The translations under genes were made by a program, and so were the position numbers. This document shows positions 13,950 through 22,249 of a DNA stretch of 27,461 bases, piece after piece. The DNA is from Bacillota bacterium (lineage in GTDB: Bacteria > Bacillota_C > Negativicutes > JAEYSJ01). The notes beneath the pieces are model-generated. The model had not been told where the DNA came from and did no database searches. It was given only the letters and a program-made list of their open reading frames with translations. Location: contig JAEYSJ010000014.1 in NCBI GenBank assembly GCA_023434855.1, positions 1-27,461 of the forward strand, read 5' to 3'. The stretch's first letter is position 1; each line of letters opens with the position of its first letter.

Positions 13950-13972
13950 CCTTGATTTTACTAAATTTTTTC

Positions 13973-14049
13973 CTGGTCGGAGCGACACGACTTGAACGTG
14001 CGGCCTCTACCACCCCAAGGTAGCGCTCTACCAAACTGAGCTACGCCCC
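13973..14049 (-). tRNA. tRNA-Pro(GGG)
   Basis: The complete cloverleaf has acceptor CGGGGCG pairing with CGCTCCG (one G-T), an intact D-arm, anticodon stem CTACC/GGTAG with loop TTGGGGT (anticodon GGG), T-stem GCACG/CGTGT with one wobble, discriminator A and an encoded CCA. Its 3' acceptor CGCTCCG is identical to that of the damaged tRNA-Pro at 84-160, a useful control for that defect. Confidence 0.96.
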
Positions 14050-14108
14050 GACTGACAAAAACTATTGTACCTTTTTTCAATCTATAAGTCAACAGGAATA
14101 TAGTGCAT

Positions 14109-15026
14109 TTAAGAAATTATTTTTGCCCCATCAGTATCAATATTTAATACAAGAAAGTAAGAGTATATGTCATGACTTAAAAATGCCTTGACCATAGCTT
14201 CACCTATGGCATTTTGATTTTGCGTGGCAAAGGCGATGAGACAGGGACCGGCGCCGCTTATTGCCGATCCAAGGGCACCATGTTCCATTGCCGCCCGGAA
14301 TACATCATCCATTCCCGTGATAAGCTTTCGCCGGTAAGGCTGATGTAGTTTATCATCCAAAGCATGTTTCAGGTAGCTAAATTCACCTTGGCATAAAGCA
14401 CCAACTAACAAAGCTGTACGGCTGACATTGAAAGTCGCATCTTTATGCGGCACGAACTCGGGTAATACTTGACGGGCGGCTTTGGTGGACAAGACAAAAT
14501 CCGGGACAGCTACGATCATGTTAAGTGGTGCCGGAGGAATAAACCGTAAACAATGGGCATGTTTTTCCGCTAAATTTTCTACTATACTTAATGTAATGCC
14601 GCCAAATATTGCTGGTGCTACATTATCAGGATGTCCTTCAATCGTTGTGGCCAGATCCATAATATCATTTTTGGTCAGTTGCATGCCTGTCACAGCATTT
14701 GCGGCCATTAATCCGGCGACTATTGCCGCGGCACTACTGCCAAGACCGCGGGATAATGGAATACGGTTGTTCATTTTTAGATGAGCGCCTTGACATTCAA
14801 AGCCAATTTTTTTAAATACGGTGCATATAGCCTGCCAGACGACATTTCGCTGATCTTTGGGGATAGTATCCTGACCTTCGCCAGACAGTTCAATGGTTAG
14901 TCCCCTGTCGGTGGTCAAGATTAATTCTAAATCATTATAAATGCTGCATGCTATTCCTACTGCATCAAAACCAGGCCCGCAGTTTGCTGTTGTGCCTGGT
15001 ACTTGTATTTTAACGCTTTTTGGCAT
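14109..15026 (-). CDS. thrB: Homoserine kinase
   Basis: This 305-residue GHMP kinase phosphorylates homoserine with ATP, the fourth step of threonine synthesis. Family features are IQVPGTTANCGPGFDAVG at the N-terminus (motif 1), the ATP-binding glycine-rich loop PLSRGLGSSAAA (90-101), the substrate segment IEGHPDNVAPAIFGG, and the C-terminal ISGAGPCLIAF. Length is normal. A GGAGG site lies 5 bases before the ATG. It is the last gene of the ACT protein-hom-thrB operon, 29 bases after hom; threonine synthase is not in the window. Confidence 0.97.
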   Translation of the reverse strand: MPKSVKIQVPGTTANCGPGFDAVGIACSIYNDLELILTTDRGLTIELSGEGQDTIPKDQRNVVWQAICTVFKKIGFECQGAHLKMNNRIPLSRGLGSSAAAIVAGLMAANAVTGMQLTKNDIMDLATTIEGHPDNVAPAIFGGITLSIVENLAEKHAHCLRFIPPAPLNMIVAVPDFVLSTKAARQVLPEFVPHKDATFNVSRTALLVGALCQGEFSYLKHALDDKLHQPYRRKLITGMDDVFRAAMEHGALGSAISGAGPCLIAFATQNQNAIGEAMVKAFLSHDIYSYFLVLNIDTDGAKIIS

Positions 15027-15055
15027 AAATCCTCCATAATATTTAGTTGTGGAAT

Positions 15056-16351
15056 TTAGTCAATTTCTTCAGCTATTACCCGAATAATGTTTTGAATTTT
15101 AGTTACTACCGGCATAGCATTTATTATTTCAATTGCAGCGCTTAAATTTGCCTGGCTTACCTGATACGTTATCAGTACAACTTCTGCATGGTGATCGACT
15201 TTTCGTTTTTGTATTACGGAATGCAAACTAACCTGGTGAGCCCCAAAAGTGCTGGCAATTGCGGCAAACACACCCGGCTTATCTTCAACAAGCAGTCTGA
15301 TATAATAAGGGGACTCTGTTTGTTCTATTGGACAAAATCCCTTTTGTTCAAAGCAAGTGCAAAGAATTCGACCATTCACATTATGTTGAATATTACGGGC
15401 AATGTCAATAATATCAGCAACTACTGCACTTGCTGTGGGCAGTTCGCCTGCACCGCGTCCATAAAACATTGTTTCACCTACAGCATCGCCCTTGACATAG
15501 ATGGCATTAAAAACGTCATTCACCGAAGCTAAAGGATGGCTTGCTTGAAGAAAAGTAGGATGAACCCTTACGTCGATCCCCTTATCAGTATCTTTTGCAA
15601 TTGCCAGAAGCTTAACAATATACCCAAGCTCCTTTGCATATTCTATATCATCTTTAGAAATACCGGTAATGCCCTCAACATGTACATCATCCAAAGACAC
15701 TCTTGCGCCGAAAGCAATGGAAGCTAAAATGGCAATTTTACGCGCAGCATCCAGGCCGCCCACATCAGCAGTCGGGTCAGCCTCAGCGTAGCCTTTCGCC
15801 TGCGCCTCAGCTAATACCTCGTCGAAATCGAGGTGTTCATTAGTCATTTTAGTCAACATATAGTTGGTGGTCCCATTGACAATACCCATAACTTCACTGA
15901 TTTTGTTGCTGGCGAGACATTGTTTTAATGGTCTGATAATAGGAATACCACCGCCAACACTGGCTTCAAACAGCAAATCAACATGATTGTTTTCCGCTGC
16001 CAGAAATAATTCACGTCCATATTTCGCCACGATGTCTTTATTGGCTGTTACCACATGTTTGCCGGAATTTAAGGCCTGTAGAATAAAATCTTTAGCCGGC
16101 TGTTCGCCGCCCATAACTTCCACAACAATATCAATTTCCGGGTCGTTAATAATATCCTGGATGTTTGTCGTGGTTAAATGCGCAACACCAAGATTTTTGG
16201 CTCTCTCTGTATTGCGTTCAAGTATTCTTTTGATTACTATCGGTAATCCCACTTTTTGGGCTATGTTTTGCGCATTGTTGGTTAATACCTTAACAACTCC
16301 GGTGCCAACTGTTCCTATACCTAAAAGACCAATATTAATTGACTTTCTCAT
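15056..16351 (-). CDS. hom: Homoserine dehydrogenase
   Basis: This 431-residue enzyme reduces aspartate semialdehyde to homoserine. The NAD(P)-binding GxGxxG is at 11-16 (GIGTVG), followed by a substrate/catalytic domain with VNGTTNYML, EAQAKGYAEADPTADVGG and GRGAGELPTASAVV. A C-terminal ACT domain (about 348-431, beginning YYIRLLVEDKPGVFAAI) should give feedback control by threonine, as in Bacillus-type enzymes. The start ATG has an AAGGAGG site. It sits between the ACT-domain protein (13-base gap) and thrB. Confidence 0.97.
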   Translation of the reverse strand: MRKSINIGLLGIGTVGTGVVKVLTNNAQNIAQKVGLPIVIKRILERNTERAKNLGVAHLTTTNIQDIINDPEIDIVVEVMGGEQPAKDFILQALNSGKHVVTANKDIVAKYGRELFLAAENNHVDLLFEASVGGGIPIIRPLKQCLASNKISEVMGIVNGTTNYMLTKMTNEHLDFDEVLAEAQAKGYAEADPTADVGGLDAARKIAILASIAFGARVSLDDVHVEGITGISKDDIEYAKELGYIVKLLAIAKDTDKGIDVRVHPTFLQASHPLASVNDVFNAIYVKGDAVGETMFYGRGAGELPTASAVVADIIDIARNIQHNVNGRILCTCFEQKGFCPIEQTESPYYIRLLVEDKPGVFAAIASTFGAHQVSLHSVIQKRKVDHHAEVVLITYQVSQANLSAAIEIINAMPVVTKIQNIIRVIAEEID

Positions 16352-16364
16352 TAAAATTTCCTCC

Positions 16365-16811
16365 TTAAGCCTGACCTAAAACTTCCAACCTTCTAACACC
16401 ATCAACCATCCTAAGTTTATCTAAAAGCGCTTCTAAATCAATTGATAGTTCCGCAGTTTCTAAGGAAATTGTTGCATTGGCAACTCCCTGGAGCGGTATA
16501 CCCTGGTTAATTGTCAATATACTTCCATGCTCATTGGCAATAGTATTTAGAACACGTGACAATACACCTGGCTTATGCTCTAACAATAAGGCCAGGGTCA
16601 CTATTTTTTCACGGCTCGCTTCATAAAAAGGAAAAACATAATCTTTATATTTGTAGTATGCACTGCGACTAAGTTCCATTTTCTCCACGGCTTCATTAAT
16701 AGTTCGCGCTTCGCCGCGTTTTAAGAGATCTTTTACCTTAATTGTCTTTTTAATTGCTTCAGGTAATATTTCTTCACGTACGAGAAAAAAAACTGAATTC
16801 TGCCCAATCAC
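16365..16811 (-). CDS. ACT domain-containing protein (UPF0735/PheB family)
   Basis: The protein has 148 residues from GTG 16811, which has a GGAGGGG site 8 bases upstream; the frame is open to 16895, but that extension holds the ribosome site and promoter. The N-terminal half is a helix-turn-helix-like region (VKDLLKRGEARTINEAVEKMELSRSAYYKY, in two halves at about residues 25-55). The C-terminal half is an ACT domain (VTLALLLEHKPGVLSRVLNTIA). The family is also called PheB. It is found beside hom and thrB in many Firmicutes and is presumed to be an amino-acid-responsive regulator of aromatic or threonine metabolism. It is the first gene of this operon. Confidence 0.92.
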   Translation of the reverse strand: MIGQNSVFFLVREEILPEAIKKTIKVKDLLKRGEARTINEAVEKMELSRSAYYKYKDYVFPFYEASREKIVTLALLLEHKPGVLSRVLNTIANEHGSILTINQGIPLQGVANATISLETAELSIDLEALLDKLRMVDGVRRLEVLGQA

Positions 16812-16865
16812 TATATTGTCCCCTCCAGTGTTGCCCAAATGGATAATTATCTTTCTATGGTAGAC

Positions 16866-16895
16866 ATTATACCATCGTTTTCCCACAAAAAACAA
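16866..16895 (-). promoter_or_regulatory. SigA promoter of the ACT-hom-thrB operon
   Basis: On the minus strand TTGTTT (16890-16895) and a perfect TATAAT (16866-16871) are separated by 18 bases. The predicted start near 16859 leaves a leader of about 50 bases, too short for a T-box or attenuator. Confidence 0.65.
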
Positions 16896-16907
16896 GTATT
16901 AAAGCAA

Positions 16908-16936
16908 AAAAATAAGTCAGTCTGTATAGACTGACT
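16908..16936 (-). terminator. Intrinsic terminator of spoIVA
   Basis: AGTCAGTCT (16915-16923) and AGACTGACT (16928-16936) form a perfect 9-bp stem with a 4-base loop. On the minus strand TATTTTTTT follows. It starts 9 bases after the spoIVA stop. Confidence 0.88.
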
Positions 16937-16945
16937 GCTGTTGTA

Positions 16946-18424
16946 TTAGAAAATTATACATATTAAGCCACCGCTGCCTTCATTAACAACTTTTTGCAAA
17001 GTATCCCTAAGTTTAATTTGTGCATTTTCCGGCATTCCGGAGAGCTTGTTTTGAATTCCCTCGCGAACCAGTGAATTCAGTGATTTGCCAAACAAGTTGG
17101 TGCGCCATATTTTCTCTGGTTCACCTTCAAATTCTCTCATAAGATACTGGATAAGTTCTTCGCTTTGCTTTTCTGTGCCAAGAATTGGCGATATTTCAGC
17201 CTGAACATCTGTTTTGATTATGTGCAGCGATGGTGCTGTTGCCCGTAATCTTACACCAAAACGGTTGCCGGTACGGATAATCTCCGGTTCTTCCAGCACC
17301 ATTTCATCAATTTGTGGAGGAACAATGCCATAGCCGGTTTGCTGAACCTGATCAAGGGCATCGGCCATTTTGTCATATTCACGTTTGGCAAGGGATAAAT
17401 CCTGCATTAAACGTAACAGGTGATGTTCCCCCGAAATGGTGAAACCTGTAAGTTCTTCTAAAACTTGATAGAAAAGGTCCTGGCGGGATGTTATCTCAAT
17501 AACGGCAATGCCATTGCCAAGATCCATATCATGCAAGATAACGTCTGCTACGAAATCATATCCTGACAAGTCGTCAATGGCGCGGTCTATGTCACGTAGA
17601 CGTCGTACATATTGCACAACCTCCCTCACTGCTCCGTCAAATTTTTGCCGCAGCCAGTGGTCGATTTCCAGTTCCTCAACCCATTTTGGCAGGCCGATAT
17701 TAACTTCTTTGACCGGGAACTCATACAATACTTCCTGTAAAATAGCATAGATATCGTCGTGATTTAGCTGAGCACAATCAACAGGAATAACCGGCACGTC
17801 ATAGCTGTTTTCCAGTTTTGCAACCAATTCACGGGTTTCTTTCGTCGTTGGACGGTTTGTATTTAGTATGACAAGAAAAGGTTTCTGCAGTTCTTTTAAT
17901 TCATTCACTACCCGTTCTTCTGCGGGCACATATTTATCCCGGGGCAAATCTGTCACACTGCCGTCAGTAGTTACAACCAAGCCAATTGTGGAATGCTCTG
18001 CAATTACTTTTCTTGTGCCAACTTCCGCCGCTTCCTGAAAGGGAATTTCATTTTCGAACCAGGGAGTTAACACCATTCGCGGCCCGTCTTCCTCCTCGTA
18101 ACCCAGGGCTCCTTCAACGGTATAGCCTACACAGTCAACTACCCTTACACGAACATTCACATTTTCACTAACATTAATTTGTACTGCTTCATTAGGAATG
18201 AATTTCGGTTCAGTGGTCATGATAGTTTTACCTGCTGCACTTTGAGGTAATTCATCTTTAGCACGTTCTTTGTCATATTGGTCAGTGATATTGGGTAAAA
18301 CCATTGTTTCCATAAACCGTTTAATAAATGTTGATTTACCTGTACGTACTGGTCCTACTACGCCTATGTAGATGTCACCTCCAGTACGTTCGGCAATATC
18401 TCGGAATAGGTCGAATTTTTCCAT
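16946..18424 (-). CDS. spoIVA: Stage IV sporulation protein A (coat morphogenetic ATPase)
   Basis: The 492-residue product has the length of Bacillus SpoIVA. SpoIVA binds and hydrolyses ATP to polymerise on the forespore surface, forming the base of the coat. The Walker A motif GPVRTGKST is at 24-32, the next conserved region is VRVVDCVGYTVEGALGYEE, and the protein ends in the conserved hydrophobic GGLICIIF that anchors the basement layer via SpoVM. The frame is open to 18457, but ATG 18424 follows a GGGAGGGAG site and matches the known N-terminus MEKFDLF. It is flanked by terminators on both sides and therefore monocistronic; a mother-cell SigE promoter is expected in 18425-18650, but none stands out. 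Confidence 0.98.
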   Translation of the reverse strand: MEKFDLFRDIAERTGGDIYIGVVGPVRTGKSTFIKRFMETMVLPNITDQYDKERAKDELPQSAAGKTIMTTEPKFIPNEAVQINVSENVNVRVRVVDCVGYTVEGALGYEEEDGPRMVLTPWFENEIPFQEAAEVGTRKVIAEHSTIGLVVTTDGSVTDLPRDKYVPAEERVVNELKELQKPFLVILNTNRPTTKETRELVAKLENSYDVPVIPVDCAQLNHDDIYAILQEVLYEFPVKEVNIGLPKWVEELEIDHWLRQKFDGAVREVVQYVRRLRDIDRAIDDLSGYDFVADVILHDMDLGNGIAVIEITSRQDLFYQVLEELTGFTISGEHHLLRLMQDLSLAKREYDKMADALDQVQQTGYGIVPPQIDEMVLEEPEIIRTGNRFGVRLRATAPSLHIIKTDVQAEISPILGTEKQSEELIQYLMREFEGEPEKIWRTNLFGKSLNSLVREGIQNKLSGMPENAQIKLRDTLQKVVNEGSGGLICIIF

Positions 18425-18453
18425 CCTGTCGTCTCCCTCCCCATAACTAAAAA

Positions 18454-18615
18454 TCATCTAAATAAATTGAGCATAGTGCCCACTAAACCCGTATTCATCC
18501 CTCCCTTTAAACGCAGTGTCATAAGTATTTGGAAGGCTGCCGTCTCTACCGCATATATACTGGACATTAATTTAAACTTGCCCAAAGGCGTAGCTTGACG
18601 GTACTCATTAATCAA
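18454..18615 (-). CDS. Possible small ORF filling the spoIVA upstream region
   Basis: A frame open for about 64 codons crosses nearly the whole spoIVA-gpsA gap. From TTG 18615 it gives 53 residues: INEYRQATPLGKFKLMSS, then IYAVETAAFQILMTLRLKGG and MNTGLVGTMLNLFR, with a hydrophobic, helix-like middle. Its stop overlaps the ATG of the N-terminal extension of spoIVA (ATGA at 18454-18457). No ribosome site precedes the TTG; inner ATGs at MSS or MTL also lack one, while the ATG of MNTGL has GGGAGGG directly before it, too close to be ideal. It may be chance, a leader peptide, or a gene remnant. I do not recognise it. Confidence 0.25.
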   Translation of the reverse strand: MINEYRQATPLGKFKLMSSIYAVETAAFQILMTLRLKGGMNTGLVGTMLNLFR

Positions 18616-18652
18616 TAATAAATATATGACATGCAGCGTAGATTATTACAAA

Positions 18653-18682
18653 ATAAAAAAGAGTATGGTAACTCCATACTCT
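18653..18682 (-). terminator. Intrinsic terminator of the der-plsY-gpsA operon
   Basis: AGAGTATGG (18660-18668) and CCATACTCT (18674-18682) form a 9-bp stem that overlaps the gpsA stop codon. On the minus strand TTTTTTATTTT follows. Confidence 0.9.
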
Positions 18683-19718
18683 AAAATTTCCAATTACTAC
18701 AATTGATCGCTACTTCTTCCACTTCATGAGTCCGTCCCCTGGCCATCAATTCGTAGACAGCCTCTTTGGGAGGTTTATTTTCGTACATTACTTGATAAGT
18801 TTGTTCAACAATAGGCATATCGATTTTATATTTTTCAGCCAGTTGACGGGCAGCCAATGTAGCACGTATGCCCTCTACCACCATATTGCTTTCGGCCTCT
18901 ATTTGATTTATTGTCTTACCCTGAGCCAGTAATATCCCGGCTCTTCTGTTACGGCTATGGCGGCTGGCACAAGTAACCATAAGGTCACCAATACCAGAAA
19001 GACCGGCAAATGTTGAAGTGGTGGCTCCCATGGCAGTACCTAGCCTGGCGATTTCTGCTATGCCGCGGGTCATCAAGGCTGCTTTGGTATTATCACCAAA
19101 CCCTAAGCCTTCTGCAATACCTGCGCCGAGGGCAATAATGTTTTTTAGAGCACCACCCATTTCGACGCCGATTAAGTCGGGATTAGTGTATACCCTAAAG
19201 TATGGCGTAATGAAGATGTCCTGGACTTTTTCGGCTGCAGTTGAACAAAGTGAAGCTACCACTGAAGCACTGGGATGCTTAAGTCCTACCTCTTCTGCAT
19301 GGTTTGGTCCTGAAATTGCTGCAACTCTGTCAGTTCCCCAAGGTATGACATCAGCTATGACTTCAGACATACGTTTTAATGAACCTAATTCTAATCCTTT
19401 GGCGGCGGAAATAACAATAGTATGCCGCGATATAACTTTAGATAACTGTTCGGTCGTATGCCGTACAGCATGGGACGGAGTAGCAATTACGATAAAATCA
19501 GCATTCAATACTGCTTCTTCTAAGTTGTTCGTATAAGAAAGAGTTGAAGGTAATATAACTCCAGGCAAATAACGTTTGTTTTCTCTTGTTGTAATAAGGC
19601 TATTTACAAGTTCGGAATTTCGTGCCCATAACACAACATCCTGATGTTTTTGGCCTAACATGCCGGCCATGGCAGTACCCCAGCCGCCTGCACCAATTAC
19701 CGCAATTTTTATTGTCAT
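18681..19718 (-). CDS. gpsA: NAD(P)-dependent glycerol-3-phosphate dehydrogenase
   Basis: This 345-residue enzyme makes sn-glycerol-3-phosphate from dihydroxyacetone phosphate for phospholipid synthesis. The dinucleotide-binding GAGGWG is at 9-14. Further signatures are ISGPNHAEEV and the catalytic-lysine region GGALKNIIALGAGIAEGLGFG, followed by NTKAALMTRGIAEI and GLSGIGDLMVTC. The ATG at 19718 overlaps the plsY stop (TGATG), and a GGGAGAGG site precedes it; the GTG one codon upstream is less likely. Its neighbour PlsY uses its product, so the two steps are translationally coupled. Confidence 0.97.
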   Translation of the reverse strand: MTIKIAVIGAGGWGTAMAGMLGQKHQDVVLWARNSELVNSLITTRENKRYLPGVILPSTLSYTNNLEEAVLNADFIVIATPSHAVRHTTEQLSKVISRHTIVISAAKGLELGSLKRMSEVIADVIPWGTDRVAAISGPNHAEEVGLKHPSASVVASLCSTAAEKVQDIFITPYFRVYTNPDLIGVEMGGALKNIIALGAGIAEGLGFGDNTKAALMTRGIAEIARLGTAMGATTSTFAGLSGIGDLMVTCASRHSRNRRAGILLAQGKTINQIEAESNMVVEGIRATLAARQLAEKYKIDMPIVEQTYQVMYENKPPKEAVYELMARGRTHEVEEVAINCSNWKF

Positions 19719-20338
19719 CACCTCTCCCTTTTGTTGGGTCCGCCGCCGTCACCTGCTTTAATTTTTAGTTCTTCACCTTTTAATAGACGCTCAATATTCG
19801 GTTTATGTCTTATAATGACAAATGCAGCGGCGAGGACACCAAAATATAAGAATTCAGGTCTTTGTCCCATAAACCACATTAGTATAGGAACAAGGGCGGC
19901 AGCTACGATGGAGGCGAGGGAAACATAACGGGTTATATACACAATTACTCCCCAAATGAAAAAAATAATAAAAGTGATTTTTGGTACCAGCACTGCGATA
20001 ACTCCGAGGCCGGTTGCTACTCCGCGACCGCCTTTAAATTGTAAGAATACAGACCAGTTATGACCGGCGATTGCTGCTATTCCACCTGCCAGCAGGGCCC
20101 AGGCGGCACCTGGCATAATATATTGGCCCCAATAAACTCCGACCACACCTTTTAATGCATCGGTAACGAATACCCAAAAAGCAGGCCACGGGCCTAGTAC
20201 CCTGAACGCATTGGTTGCTCCGATGTTTTTACTGCCAAACTGCCTTAAATCAACGCCGCGTAGTAGCTTGCCAATAATCAGGCCATTGGGAATTGAGCCT
20301 ATCAAATAACTGAGCGCTACAATAATTAAATAATCCAT
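19718..20338 (-). CDS. plsY: Glycerol-3-phosphate acyltransferase PlsY
   Basis: This 206-residue polytopic membrane protein transfers acyl groups from acyl-phosphate to glycerol-3-phosphate. The three PlsY motifs are present: GSIPNGLIIGKL (about 15-26), GSKNIGATNAFRVLG (about 35-49) and HNWSVFLQFKGGRGVATG (about 92-109). ATG 20338 is chosen over GTG 20344 because of the spacing to the GAGAGGG site. The C-terminal tail is basic. It lies between der (20-base gap) and gpsA (1-base overlap), the usual Firmicute order. Confidence 0.97.
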   Translation of the reverse strand: MDYLIIVALSYLIGSIPNGLIIGKLLRGVDLRQFGSKNIGATNAFRVLGPWPAFWVFVTDALKGVVGVYWGQYIMPGAAWALLAGGIAAIAGHNWSVFLQFKGGRGVATGLGVIAVLVPKITFIIFFIWGVIVYITRYVSLASIVAAALVPILMWFMGQRPEFLYFGVLAAAFVIIRHKPNIERLLKGEELKIKAGDGGGPNKRER

Positions 20339-20358
20339 TTCCACCCTCTCCCCGTCAT

Positions 20359-21687
20359 CTATTCGTCATCTTTTTCTTTGCGTCCCCGGATAACCAACTT
20401 CAATGGTGTACCTTCAAATCCAAAACTTTCGCGTAATTTATTTTCCAGATAACGTAGATAAGAAAAATGCATTATCTCAGGATCGTTGACAAAAAAGATA
20501 AAAGTAGGTGGTTTTACATCCGGTTGGGTGGCAAAATATATTTTTAAGCGTTTACCTCTGTCGGATGGTGGCGGATTAATGGCTACTGCATCTTCAATAA
20601 CCTGGTTTAATACACTGGTAGCTACCCGCATGGAATGCTGTTCGGCCACGAATTTAATCAATTCAATTGTACGATGCACCCGCTGTTTAGTGAGGGCTGA
20701 AGTATACAGCACCGGTGCATATTGCATAAAGATAAGCTCGCTCCGGATATTTTCGGTATAACGTAGTGAAGTTTTATCATCTTTATCAAGTAAATCCCAC
20801 TTGTTTACCACAATTACGGTGGCTCGGCCGGCTTCATGGGCGTAGCCGGCAATTTTTTTGTCTTGCTCTGTTATACCATCAACCGCATCAATAACCATCA
20901 ATACGACATCAGCCCTATCAATTGCTCTTAGCGAACGGATAACACTGTAGCGTTCCACAGGCAATTCTATTTTTGCTTTGCGTCGCATTCCGGCGGTATC
21001 TATTAAAACAAAATTTGTACCTTCCTGGATAAAATGAGTGTCAATGGCATCGCGGGTAGTTCCTGGTACATCACTGACAATAACCCTTTCCTGGCCGAGT
21101 ATGGCATTAACTAAAGAAGATTTGCCCACATTAGGCCGTCCGATAACAGCTACTTTTATCTGGTCATCATCTTCTTTGGCGACGTCTTCATTCGGCAGGG
21201 ATTCTACTACTTTATCAAGTAAATCACCTAAATTTAAAGCGTTAACTGCTGAAACCGGTATCGGGTCCCCCAAGCCTAAATTATAGAATTCATAGATATC
21301 ATTTGCTTTCTGTACGCTGTCAACTTTGTTTACTACTAATATTACCGGTTTGCGTGTACCGCGTAAAATTGTTGCTACTTCTTCGTCGGCAGAAGTCAGA
21401 CCCGTTTTACCATCTACAATAAACATGATGGCATCTGCTTCCTCAATAGCCAGTTTAGCCTGATGGCGCATAGCTACCAGAATTTTGTCGGTAGTTGCTA
21501 TCTCAATACCACCGGTATCGATCATGGTAAATTCTCGACCTAGCCATTCGGCGTCAAGATAAATTCTGTCACGGGTAACACCGGGAATATCCTCCACAAT
21601 AGATACCTGTTTATTGCCAATACGGTTAAACAGTGTTGATTTGCCTACATTAGGTCGTCCTACAATAGCTACAACGGGTTTACTCAT
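20359..21687 (-). CDS. der: Ribosome biogenesis GTPase Der (EngA)
   Basis: This 442-residue protein has tandem GTPase domains, each with GRPNVGKS(T/S) P-loops (about 10-18 and 185-193), DTGG and DTAG switch II motifs, and NKVD and NKWD base-recognition motifs. A KH-like C-terminal domain with [16 protein letters not shown] follows. Der acts in 50S subunit assembly. ATG 21687 has AGGTGAT upstream; the longer GTG start at 21696 overlaps that site. It precedes plsY in the same operon. Confidence 0.98.
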   Translation of the reverse strand: MSKPVVAIVGRPNVGKSTLFNRIGNKQVSIVEDIPGVTRDRIYLDAEWLGREFTMIDTGGIEIATTDKILVAMRHQAKLAIEEADAIMFIVDGKTGLTSADEEVATILRGTRKPVILVVNKVDSVQKANDIYEFYNLGLGDPIPVSAVNALNLGDLLDKVVESLPNEDVAKEDDDQIKVAVIGRPNVGKSSLVNAILGQERVIVSDVPGTTRDAIDTHFIQEGTNFVLIDTAGMRRKAKIELPVERYSVIRSLRAIDRADVVLMVIDAVDGITEQDKKIAGYAHEAGRATVIVVNKWDLLDKDDKTSLRYTENIRSELIFMQYAPVLYTSALTKQRVHRTIELIKFVAEQHSMRVATSVLNQVIEDAVAINPPPSDRGKRLKIYFATQPDVKPPTFIFFVNDPEIMHFSYLRYLENKLRESFGFEGTPLKLVIRGRKEKDDE

Positions 21688-21717
21688 TAATATCACCTAT
21701 ATTCATATCATATTCTG

Positions 21718-22245
21718 CTAAAAGTCGATGCCTTTACGCGCAGGGACACCCTTATTAAAACAATGCGTTACCTCTTGCATATCTGTTACCAGGTGGGCAA
21801 TATCAATAATTTTCTGCGGCGCATATCTGCCTGTCATTATTATTTCCGGAATACCCTGTTGTTTACCACACAAAAAACTTGCAACTTCATTCACATCAAG
21901 CAGATTGCAGGCTAGGGCCACATTAATTTCATCCAATATAACAATGTCATACTCTTTTGCTATGATTACAGATTTGGCTAAATTCCAGCCGTCTTGCGCC
22001 AGTTTTATGTCAATAGGTTCTGGATCAGCCATATTTACAAAATCATTGCGACCTACCTGAACAATTTTGAATCCAGGCAGTAATTTGCTGGCTTTCACCT
22101 CGCCATAATCGTTGTTATTCTTCATAAATTGAATCATACATACTTTAAATCCATGCCCTGATGCCCGCAATGCCAAGCCTAAACTAGCAGTAGTTTTTCC
22201 TTTACCATTGCCTGTATATACTTGAATCAGTCCCAAATCTGACAT
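21718..22245 (-). CDS. cobO: Cob(I)yrinic acid a,c-diamide adenosyltransferase (CobA/CobO/BtuR family)
   Basis: The 175-residue product adenosylates corrinoids during cobalamin synthesis or salvage. The P-loop GNGKGKT (12-18) is followed by TASLGLALRASGHG, the Walker B-like IVILDEINVAL and the TGRYAP motif. Length fits the family. ATG 22245 follows a GGAGGT site that lies in the end of the DUF512 gene; the frame is open to 22317, but that part overlaps the neighbour's coding sequence. No other cobalamin gene or B12 riboswitch is in the window, so this copy sits inside a housekeeping operon. Confidence 0.95.
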   Translation of the reverse strand: MSDLGLIQVYTGNGKGKTTASLGLALRASGHGFKVCMIQFMKNNNDYGEVKASKLLPGFKIVQVGRNDFVNMADPEPIDIKLAQDGWNLAKSVIIAKEYDIVILDEINVALACNLLDVNEVASFLCGKQQGIPEIIMTGRYAPQKIIDIAHLVTDMQEVTHCFNKGVPARKGIDF

Positions 22246-22249
22246 TTGA

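Noticed and set aside
13852..14034. 60-residue minus-strand ORF
   Set aside because: It overlaps tRNA-Pro(GGG) and its terminator.
15188..15532. Plus-strand ORFs across hom, thrB, spoIVA, gpsA and spoIIP
   Set aside because: These are antisense frames of well-identified genes and lack ribosome sites.
16812..16865. T-box or amino-acid attenuator before the ACT-hom-thrB operon
   Set aside because: The leader from the predicted promoter is only about 50 bases and has no terminator hairpin.
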